A stretch of DNA of 13,099 nt from Fibrobacter succinogenes (GTDB taxonomy: Bacteria > Fibrobacterota > Fibrobacteria > Fibrobacterales > CADBQJ01): the NCBI GenBank assembly GCA_902796785.1, contig CADBQJ010000161.1:1-13099 (forward strand), given 5' to 3'. The notes under the pieces were generated by a model. That model did no database searches and was not told the origin of the DNA. It saw only the letters and a list, made by a program, of their open reading frames with translations. Both the position numbers and the translations under genes were made by a program. How positions within the stretch are numbered: the first letter of the stretch is position 1; each line of letters begins with the position of its first letter. Shown piece after piece: positions 8,456-13,099 of this stretch.

Positions 8456-10237
8456 TCAGAAGACGAGATTGGCCGGGTCGAAGGGAAGTCCCGCCGGGTT
8501 CCAGACGAGAATCGCCCCGAGGGTCAGGCCGCCGGCCTCCACTTCGTTTCCCATGGTGTAGTTCTCGTTCGGTCCGTCCTTTTTCCAGCCGTAGACGTTC
8601 CAGCCGGCTCCGGCGCGAACGGAGACCGACGGGGAAATCGCGAAATCCAGGCCGGCGGCGACGCCCGCGAGCGGCCCCCAGTTCCCGTTGATCGACTCCT
8701 GCTCGTCCGCGTTGTCGCCCCAGGCCCACCGGACGTCGTCGCCGTCGACTCCCCAGAAGAGCCAGCCGTAGCCGACTTCGCCGCGCAGGAAGAGCCCGAA
8801 CCGCCGCCAGGAGAGCGTCTTCGTCACCGCGATCCGCGGCGAGATCCAGAACGGAGCGGTGACGCCGTACTCGGTCTGGCCGTCGGTGAAGCAGCGCCGG
8901 CCGTGACCGCGCATGGAGGCGACGCCGAAGTCGAAGAGGCCGCCGACGTAGAGCCCCGGAACGCCCGTGGCGTGCGAAAGCCGGTAGTCGAAGCCCAGGC
9001 GGAGCGTCCAGTTGACCTGCGCGACCTCCTTGTCCTCGTCGTCCACGAGCGTCAGCCGCTCCGCGGCGGCGCCGACGTAGACGTTCCAGTTGATCCGCGG
9101 GAACTCGCCCAGCACGTCGCCCTCGCCGACCGGCCCGGAGACCACGCGGAAGCGCGAGGCGCCGCCCCGTTCCTGCTCCTCCTTCGTCGCGACCTTCGTC
9201 GCCTCGACCCATCCGCGCTCCGTCTGCACGACGTTCCCGTCCTCGTCCTCGTATTCCGCGTACGCGATCATCCTGTCGCCGACGGCGATCCCCTCCCCGG
9301 CGCCGACGTCCGATTCGACCGTCGAGGCCTCGGCCAGGGTCACCTGCGAGCTCAGGCGGAATTCGGGAAGCGACTTGACCTCCACGTCGATGTTGCGCAG
9401 AAGCGCGTTCCGCACGGCCTTCCGCGCGGTCTCCTCGTTCAGGGCGGCCAGGATGCCGCTGTGCGTGCCGGAGCCGAAGGCGCTCGTCCAGACCGTCTTC
9501 ACGGGAACCGCCTCGGCCCTGCCGTCCGCGACGCGGATGCGCCAGATCTGCATGCCGAAGCCGAGGGCCATGCGCACGGACGGGGCGTCGTTCCGGCGCG
9601 GCAGCAGGAAATGGTTCCATTTGCGGACCATCGGCACGACGAGGAACGCGGCGTTGCGGACCTTGTCGTACTCGACGGCGGTGACGCCGAGCTCCTTGGC
9701 CTTGTCGACGATGCGGGAGTTCCGCTGCTCCTCGCTCGCGAGGTCCGAGGCGCGCTCGACCGCCTCGGACTGGACCGCGTCCAGGATCGCGGGGAGGAGG
9801 AACCGGTTGACCAGGTCCGTCAGCCGGGCGGGGTCGTCCGACGGCTTCGACGCGGCGAGTTCCCGGTTGGCGGCGTCCACGAACCGCTTCTGCAGCGCCT
9901 CGGGCAGGGGATTCCTGTCGTACCGCGCGTTGGAGAGAATCGCGCCGACGCCGACGCGCAGCTCCCGGAGCATCTCCTTGGGGATTTTGCGGGAGGCGTC
10001 GTCGGTGATCCAGATGGCGTCGAGCCAGGCGATCGACTTGCGCTCGTAGGCGCCGGCGGCGCGGCCATCGTCCGCTTCGGCGACGGCGGCGGAGTCGGGA
10101 CCGGCCATCGTCCGCACGTCGACGGCCGGAGCGGACTCCTCGAGGGCCGAAACGGCCCCGTCGGCCTCTTCCCGCGCCTGGGCGCAGAGAGCCGCGGCGC
10201 ACAGCGACATCGCCGCCAGAACGGATTTCAGTCTCAT
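8456..10237 (-). CDS. Secreted N-terminal module plus predicted C-terminal outer-membrane beta barrel (paralog A)
   Basis: This is the first gene of the minus-strand envelope run and a paralog of its downstream neighbour. The 593-residue product has a signal peptide (MRLKSVLAAMSLCAAALCAQA, cut after Ala21; the Cys residues lie inside the hydrophobic core and do not make a convincing lipobox). Shared landmarks with the paralog are MAGPDSAA (44-51), YERKSIAWLDAIWI (64-77), RYDRNPLPEALQKRF (105-119), QRNSRIVDKAKELG (171-184), DKVRNAAFLVVPM (191-203), IWRIRVADGRAEAVPVK (231-247) and EGDVLGEFPR (372-381). The last ~210 residues look like beta-barrel strands ending in NLVF, but they diverge from the paralog much more than the N-terminal module. 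It is preceded by an unusual hairpin plus an all-purine leader. No enzyme motif is seen and function is unknown. Confidence 0.75.
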   Translation of the reverse strand: MRLKSVLAAMSLCAAALCAQAREEADGAVSALEESAPAVDVRTMAGPDSAAVAEADDGRAAGAYERKSIAWLDAIWITDDASRKIPKEMLRELRVGVGAILSNARYDRNPLPEALQKRFVDAANRELAASKPSDDPARLTDLVNRFLLPAILDAVQSEAVERASDLASEEQRNSRIVDKAKELGVTAVEYDKVRNAAFLVVPMVRKWNHFLLPRRNDAPSVRMALGFGMQIWRIRVADGRAEAVPVKTVWTSAFGSGTHSGILAALNEETARKAVRNALLRNIDVEVKSLPEFRLSSQVTLAEASTVESDVGAGEGIAVGDRMIAYAEYEDEDGNVVQTERGWVEATKVATKEEQERGGASRFRVVSGPVGEGDVLGEFPRINWNVYVGAAAERLTLVDDEDKEVAQVNWTLRLGFDYRLSHATGVPGLYVGGLFDFGVASMRGHGRRCFTDGQTEYGVTAPFWISPRIAVTKTLSWRRFGLFLRGEVGYGWLFWGVDGDDVRWAWGDNADEQESINGNWGPLAGVAAGLDFAISPSVSVRAGAGWNVYGWKKDGPNENYTMGNEVEAGGLTLGAILVWNPAGLPFDPANLVF

Positions 10238-10262
10238 TCCCTTTCCCTTTCCTTTTCCTTTT
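10238..10262 (-). promoter_or_regulatory. All-purine leader with repeated AAAAGG/AAAGGG units (ribosome binding site region)
   Basis: On the minus strand the 25 bases before the paralog A ATG contain only A and G, as two AAAAGG and two AAAGGG units. Each unit could act as a Shine-Dalgarno at a different spacing. The run directly follows an 8-bp hairpin. Hexamer-like tracts can change length by slippage, which would alter spacing to the start codon; whether this happens is unknown. Confidence 0.55.
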
Positions 10263-10281
10263 CCCGTTCGCGCCGAACGGG
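10263..10281 (-). other. Perfect 8-bp hairpin in the paralog A 5' leader
   Basis: CCCGTTCG and CGAACGGG flank a 3-base loop. In the minus-strand transcript the stem would end exactly where the purine-only leader starts, so it could insulate or expose the ribosome binding site, act as an mRNA stabiliser, or be an operator on DNA. It is followed by purines rather than a U-run, so it is not an intrinsic terminator for this strand. On the plus strand it lies upstream of the divergent LPP20 gene. Confidence 0.5.
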
Positions 10282-10295
10282 CGGCGAACCCCGCC

Positions 10296-10303
10296 CAAAA
10301 CTA
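10296..10303 (-). promoter_or_regulatory. Promoter-like element TAGTTTTG for the minus-strand envelope run
   Basis: TAGTTTTG exactly fits TAnnTTTG and lies about 60 bases upstream of the paralog A start. Transcripts would carry a leader of about 53 bases including the hairpin and purine tract. No convincing -33/-35 sequence is visible. Confidence 0.4.
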
Positions 10304-10344
10304 GCCATTCCGCGAAACCGTTGTCCCCGCCTTCCCGTTTTATG

Positions 10345-10352
10345 TAAATTGT
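10345..10352 (+). promoter_or_regulatory. Promoter-like element TAAATTGT for the small LPP20 gene
   Basis: TAAATTGT lies 33 bases before the ATG at 10386. TTGTCC at 10321-10326 sits 18 bases upstream and could serve as a -35/-33 element. The gene's Shine-Dalgarno is GGAG at 10375-10378. This promoter is back-to-back with the one at 10296-10303, so a regulator bound in between could affect both. Confidence 0.4.
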
Positions 10353-10385
10353 CCTTGTCACACAACCGGAAACCGGAGCCGCAAG

Positions 10386-10931
10386 ATGAAATTCCAGACC
10401 GCCATCGCCATCGCCGCCGCCCTCCTCCTCGCCGCCTGCGGCGGATCCAAGACCTCGCTCGGCGAAGTCGAGGTCAACGTGCCCGAATGGTACGCCAATC
10501 CCCCGCAGACTTCGGACAACGCCGTCTACGGCACGGCCCACGAAACGGCGAAAAACATGCAGACGGCCGTCGAAAAGGCCAAGCACACCGCCACCGTCGA
10601 CCTGGCCGGCAAGTACGAGACCAAGGTCCAGGCCATGACCAAGATGTTCAAGCAGGAGCTCACCGACGACGAACGCGACCTGTTCGAATCGGTCAGCAAG
10701 ACGATCGTCAACACCTCGGTCAACGGGGTGCAGGTGAAGGAACAGAAGATCATGCAGGCGCCCGACGGCACCTTCGGGGTCTACGTCCTCCTCGAAATGC
10801 CCATTGGCGACGCGAACAAGGCGCTCCTGGCCAAGCTGAAGGAGCAGGAGGCCCTGCGCACCAAGATCGAGGCGAGCAAGGCCTTCAAGGAACTGGAAGA
10901 GGCCATCGAAAAGGACAACGCGGCCAAGTAG
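10386..10931 (+). CDS. Small LPP20-family lipoprotein
   Basis: This 181-residue predicted lipoprotein has a short signal peptide with lipobox LLAAC (Cys18), followed by Gly-Gly-Ser, consistent with export to the outer membrane. Residues 32-135 fit the LPP20 domain: VPEWYANPP, then VYGTAHETAKN, a long Ala/Lys helix (AVEKAKHTATVDLAGK) and a closing strand pair ending FGVYVLLEMP. The C-terminal 140-181 (LAKLKEQEALRTKIEASKAF and on) is highly charged and probably a coiled coil or long helix. LPP20 proteins are envelope lipoproteins, best known from Helicobacter; most are of unknown function. It has its own promoter-like element and ends in a strong terminator, so it is likely monocistronic. It faces the minus-strand envelope genes divergently, which suggests a shared role (inference). 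Confidence 0.85.
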   Translation: MKFQTAIAIAAALLLAACGGSKTSLGEVEVNVPEWYANPPQTSDNAVYGTAHETAKNMQTAVEKAKHTATVDLAGKYETKVQAMTKMFKQELTDDERDLFESVSKTIVNTSVNGVQVKEQKIMQAPDGTFGVYVLLEMPIGDANKALLAKLKEQEALRTKIEASKAFKELEEAIEKDNAAK

Positions 10932-10952
10932 CCCCTCTTTCCCGCTTTCCGC

Positions 10953-10983
10953 AAAGCCTCCCCGCCCGGGGAGGCTTTCGTTT
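10953..10983 (+). terminator. Intrinsic terminator after the small LPP20 gene
   Basis: AAAGCCTCCCC (10953-10963) pairs perfectly with GGGGAGGCTTT (10968-10978) across a 4-base GCCC loop, followed by CGTTTG. The stem has 11 base pairs. The T-run is short and interrupted, but the stem is the strongest in the window. It starts 22 bases after the stop codon and lies just before the promoter-like element of the next gene. Confidence 0.85.
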
Positions 10984-10987
10984 GTGG

Positions 10988-10995
10988 TATTTTTC
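10988..10995 (+). promoter_or_regulatory. Promoter-like element TATTTTTC for the Mpv17-like gene
   Basis: GGTATTTTTC lies between the terminator and the ATG at 11019, predicting a leader of about 18 bases that contains the AGAGGA Shine-Dalgarno at 11007-11012. It differs from TAnnTTTG only at the last base. Confidence 0.4.
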
Positions 10996-11018
10996 GCGTC
11001 GGAAAAAGAGGAAACCCC

Positions 11019-11717
11019 ATGACGAACGAAACCGAAAACCGCTCCCCGAGCCCCTGGAGGATCGGCCTGGAATCGGCCCGGGCGAACCTGGTCCCGGGAA
11101 TCGCGCTCTGGACCGCCGCCTGCGCGTTGGTCCTCTCCTACTACTTCGTCCCCGGCGTCGCCGAGGCGCTGCGCCCGCTCGCGGCGTGGCAGGAGGAGCA
11201 CCGCGTCGCGGGGATGTTCGTCAGCCGCGCGCTCGTCTGCGGGCTGGTCCCGGGGCTCTTCCTGCTGGCCATCCCCTCGCTCCGCCCCCGGCGCCTGTGG
11301 GCCACCGTCGGCGCCAACTGCCTCTGGTGGGGCGCGATGGGCGTCGTCGTCGGCTCGTTCTACTACGTCCAGCTGGCCCTCTTCGGCGACGGCCACGACT
11401 TCGCCACGCTGCTGCTGAAGACCTGCATGGACCAGTTCGTCTACACGCTTTTCTTCGCCTCGCCGCTCACCGCGGTCTGGAACTTCTGGCTGAGCTGCGA
11501 CCTCTCGCTCGCCAGGACGCGCGAGGCCTGGCCGGAGCGTTGGATCCGGAAGATGGTGCTTCCCAACCTCGTCTCCAACTGGGCGGTCTGGATTCCGGCG
11601 CTCTTCGCCGTCTACGCCTTCCCGGTGGAGCTGCAGGTGCACGTCTCGAGCGTCGTCTGCTGCTTCTGGGCGCTGATGTGCCTGCAGATCGGGCGCCGCT
11701 CCGAGCGCAGGGGGTGA
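11019..11717 (+). CDS. Integral membrane protein resembling the Mpv17/PMP22 family
   Basis: The 232-residue product is an integral membrane protein with about four to five hydrophobic segments (roughly 25-45, 66-86, 95-122, 137-158, 185-222). Several landmarks fit Mpv17/PMP22, a family known mostly from mitochondrial and peroxisomal membranes of eukaryotes: a G-x-FYY-x-QL stretch (112-119) where the family has a GPxxHxWY element; K134-x3-D138-Q139 matching its conserved K-x3-DQ; and a C-terminal N-x4-W-x2-W-x-P segment (183-193) followed by FP-x3-Q (201-206) and a Trp-containing last helix. The homology is from memory of the family pattern and not searched. ATG is supported by AGAGGA 6 bases upstream. 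It stands alone between a terminator and a convergent transporter gene. Function is unknown; the eukaryotic relatives are proposed membrane channels. Confidence 0.65.
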   Translation: MTNETENRSPSPWRIGLESARANLVPGIALWTAACALVLSYYFVPGVAEALRPLAAWQEEHRVAGMFVSRALVCGLVPGLFLLAIPSLRPRRLWATVGANCLWWGAMGVVVGSFYYVQLALFGDGHDFATLLLKTCMDQFVYTLFFASPLTAVWNFWLSCDLSLARTREAWPERWIRKMVLPNLVSNWAVWIPALFAVYAFPVELQVHVSSVVCCFWALMCLQIGRRSERRG

Positions 11718-11745
11718 TTCCCCGCGCGGGAGGCGCGAAGCCGGG

Positions 11746-12924
11746 TCACCCCTCCAGGCGGTGGGCCCAGTAGTGCGGGGCGGTCTTCGCCGCGAAGAAG
11801 ACCGCGGAGGCCACGATCAGCCAGGCGCAGGCGAAGAAGACCGCGGCGTAGGACCAGGCCTCCGCGACGGCGCCGCCGGCGAGGATCCCGATTCCGATCC
11901 CCAGGTCCCATCCGGTGAGGTAGGTGCTCGTGGCGGTGCCGCGCTGGTCGTGGCGCGCCAGGTTGACGCACATCGTCTGGTATCCCGGGAAGACCAGCCC
12001 CAGCGCGATTCCGACGAAGAGGGCGCTGCCGAAGAAGGCGACGGGCGAATCCACCAGCGAGAAGACGAAGTAGGATGCCGCGAAGAGCGCCATCCCCGCG
12101 GCGATCAGCTTCGTGATCCAGCCGCGGTCGACCAGCTTCCCGGTCAGCAGCCGGCTGGCGATGAGGCCGCCGGCGATCAGCGCGTAGAAGCCGCCGGCGC
12201 CGTCCATCCCGCGCTCCTCCGCGAAGAGGGCGACGTAGTTGACCACGGGGCCGTAGGCGCATCCCATCAGGATCATGTTGGCGAACTGCGGGACGGCGCC
12301 GGTCAGGAAGAAGCGGTCGAACGAGAGGGCGCGCTTCCCGCGCACCGGGGGACGCGCGGGCACGCGCAGCGCCAGGAGGAGGAGAAGCCCGGCGGCGCCG
12401 ACCGCCAGGGAGGTCGCGAAGACGGTCTCCGCGCCGAAGGCGTCGTAGAGGAGCGTGCCGGTCATGGGCCCCAGCGCGAAGGCCAGGTTCGTGGTCACGC
12501 CGAAGTAGCCCACCCCCTCGCCGCGCCGCGAGGAGGGGAGGACGTCGATGACGATGGTGTTGCCCGCGGTGCTCGCCACGCCGAAGGCGACGCCGTGGAG
12601 CAGCCGGACCGCGGCCAGCGCGACCAGGGAGACCGGCAGCCCGTAGCCGACGAACAGGAGCGTGAAGACCAGGTAGGCCGCCGCGTAGAGCGCCTTGCGC
12701 GGCAGCGAGTCGACGATGAAGCCGGCGAAGGGGCGGCAGAGGAGGGCGCCGACGGTGTAGCAGGAGATGACGACGCCCGCGGCGGCGGATCCGCTCCGGA
12801 AAACGCGGAAAATGTAGAGGGGGAGGACGGGCAGGAGCTCGTAGAAGGCGAAAAACATCAGGAAATTCGTGATGCCCACCAGCACGAACGCGCGTGTCCA
12901 GAGCCTGTCGGTCCGCTTTTCCAA
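11746..12924 (-). CDS. Major facilitator superfamily transporter (probable TTG start)
   Basis: This is a 12-segment MFS permease of about 392 residues, an inner-membrane secondary transporter of unknown substrate. With the TTG at 12922-12924 as start, residues 68-77 (GFIVDSLPRK) are the MFS motif A between segments 2 and 3, and a weaker repeat (GKLVDRGW) occurs in the second half. The first helix (FVLVGITNFLMFFAFYELLPVLPLYIF) needs codons upstream of the first in-frame ATG, which lies inside that helix. The frame stays open to 13095, but that extension would overlap the divergent sulfhydrylase gene and lacks transporter character. In-frame TTG codons at 12924 and 12933 are therefore the best starts; neither has a clear Shine-Dalgarno. 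It converges on the Mpv17-like gene with a 28-base gap. Confidence 0.85.
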   Translation of the reverse strand: MEKRTDRLWTRAFVLVGITNFLMFFAFYELLPVLPLYIFRVFRSGSAAAGVVISCYTVGALLCRPFAGFIVDSLPRKALYAAAYLVFTLLFVGYGLPVSLVALAAVRLLHGVAFGVASTAGNTIVIDVLPSSRRGEGVGYFGVTTNLAFALGPMTGTLLYDAFGAETVFATSLAVGAAGLLLLLALRVPARPPVRGKRALSFDRFFLTGAVPQFANMILMGCAYGPVVNYVALFAEERGMDGAGGFYALIAGGLIASRLLTGKLVDRGWITKLIAAGMALFAASYFVFSLVDSPVAFFGSALFVGIALGLVFPGYQTMCVNLARHDQRGTATSTYLTGWDLGIGIGILAGGAVAEAWSYAAVFFACAWLIVASAVFFAAKTAPHYWAHRLEG

Positions 12925-12930
12925 CGCGGG

Positions 12931-12938
12931 CAAAGATA
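12931..12938 (-). promoter_or_regulatory. Promoter-like element TATCTTTG just ahead of the transporter start
   Basis: TATCTTTG is an exact TAnnTTTG match, but it ends only 6 bases before the TTG at 12924, which would make the mRNA almost leaderless. An alternative minus-strand element, TATACC at 12962-12967, would give a leader of about 30 bases. I cannot choose between them. Confidence 0.3.
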
Positions 12939-12963
12939 GAAAGCGGACTTTCCGCCATTTAGG

Positions 12964-12971
12964 TATATTTT
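12964..12971 (+). promoter_or_regulatory. Promoter-like element TATATTTT for the sulfhydrylase gene
   Basis: GGTATATTTTG contains TATATT (5 of 6 to a sigma-70 -10) and closely fits TAnnTTTG. It predicts a leader of about 46 bases ahead of the ATG at 13022, containing an imperfect hairpin (GCCCGTT at 12972-12978 pairing with AACGGGC at 12992-12998). Confidence 0.5.
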
Positions 12972-13011
12972 GCCCGTTTTCCAGGGCCCGGAACGGGCCG
13001 CGAACCGCCCC

Positions 13012-13017
13012 AGGAGG
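13012..13017 (+). promoter_or_regulatory. Shine-Dalgarno AGGAGG of the sulfhydrylase gene
   Basis: A full consensus AGGAGG sits 4 bases before the ATG at 13022. It fixes that start codon and indicates efficient translation. Confidence 0.75.
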
Positions 13018-13021
13018 CGAC

Positions 13022-13099
13022 ATGTCCAAGATCGAAACCAAATGCGTCCAGGGCGGCTGGCAGCCGAAGAACGGCGAGCCCCGCGTCCTCCCCATCTAC
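13022..13099 (+). CDS. metY: O-acetylhomoserine sulfhydrylase, N-terminal fragment (runs off window)
   Basis: Only the first 26 codons are inside the window. MSKIETKCVQ followed by G-W-x-PKNGEPRVLPIY is the characteristic N-terminus of O-acetylhomoserine aminocarboxypropyltransferase (sulfhydrylase), the PLP enzyme of the Cys/Met metabolism family that makes homocysteine from O-acetylhomoserine and sulfide in the cytoplasm. The PLP lysine and the rest of the fold lie beyond the edge. It is divergent from the MFS transporter gene, with about 97 bases between the two start codons. A cystathionine gamma-synthase-type relative is possible, but the PKNGEPRVLPIY pattern favours MetY. Confidence 0.85.
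   Translation, partial: MSKIETKCVQGGWQPKNGEPRVLPIY

Noticed and set aside
8456..10237. Lipoprotein reading of paralog A because of Cys residues in its signal peptide
   Set aside because: The Cys residues at 13 and 18 sit inside the hydrophobic stretch without a good L-x-G/A-C context at the cleavage point; an AQA cleavage site fits better.
10321..10385. Riboswitch or small RNA ahead of the LPP20 gene
   Set aside because: The leader is only about 30 bases after the likely promoter and shows no stable fold by eye.
8433..11642. 1069-codon minus-strand open frame across several genes
   Set aside because: It is an out-of-frame reading of the paralog A gene and antisense of the LPP20 and Mpv17-like genes; composition is Arg/Gly/Pro-rich without domain signatures.
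11718..11745. Palindrome CCCGCGCGGG between the convergent Mpv17-like and MFS genes as a terminator
   Set aside because: A perfect palindrome with no loop, or a 5-bp stem at best, and no T-run on either strand; common by chance at this GC content.
8903..11773. 956-codon plus-strand open frame
   Set aside because: It runs antisense to paralog A and out of frame through two supported plus-strand genes; a by-product of high GC.
12925..13095. N-terminal extension of the MFS transporter to an ATG at 13095
   Set aside because: The extra 57 residues would be antisense to the sulfhydrylase coding start and its AGGAGG, and they lack the character of an MFS N-terminus.

Overview
The window is GC-rich (about two thirds G+C by eye), gene-dense chromosomal DNA from a diderm bacterium. 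Several products carry lipobox signal peptides, and two look like outer-membrane beta-barrel proteins. The taxon cannot be fixed from sequence alone. Three things point to the FCB superphylum (Fibrobacterota/Bacteroidota relatives): LPP20-type lipoproteins, a DUF6175-like lipoprotein, and leader regions that almost all contain an octamer close to TAnnTTTG, the Bacteroidota-type -7 promoter element. A GC-rich Fibrobacterota-like organism is my best guess, as inference only. I see no phage, insertion sequence, CRISPR array, tRNA or rRNA.

Layout. (1) 1-1362, minus: a UPF0371/DUF1846 protein, C-terminus cut by the window edge. (2) 1490-3996, plus: a tight three-gene run encoding an atypical short nucleoside-monophosphate kinase, UDP-glucuronate decarboxylase and a GalT-family nucleotidyltransferase, i.e. 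nucleotide-sugar metabolism. (3) 3993-10237, minus: four envelope genes in a row. In transcription order these are two tandem paralogous proteins (an N-terminal module plus a predicted C-terminal beta barrel), a DUF6175-like lipoprotein, and an LPP20-like lipoprotein with an Ig-like insert. (4) 10386-10931, plus, divergent from region 3: a small LPP20 lipoprotein ending in a good intrinsic terminator. (5) 11019-11717, plus: a small integral membrane protein resembling the mainly eukaryotic Mpv17/PMP22 family. (6) 11746-12924, minus: an MFS transporter with a non-ATG start. (7) 13022-13099, plus: the first 26 codons of an O-acetylhomoserine sulfhydrylase, divergent from the transporter.

Regions 3 and 4 are the part most likely to be an undescribed system. 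Five consecutive envelope genes (three lipoproteins, two paralogous barrel proteins) share an LPP20/FlgT/CsgG-like flavour, and no gene of known function sits among them. The shared promoter-like octamer is the second notable signal. No gene-free stretch exceeds 150 bases; the largest gaps are the divergent intergenic regions 1363-1489 and 10238-10385.
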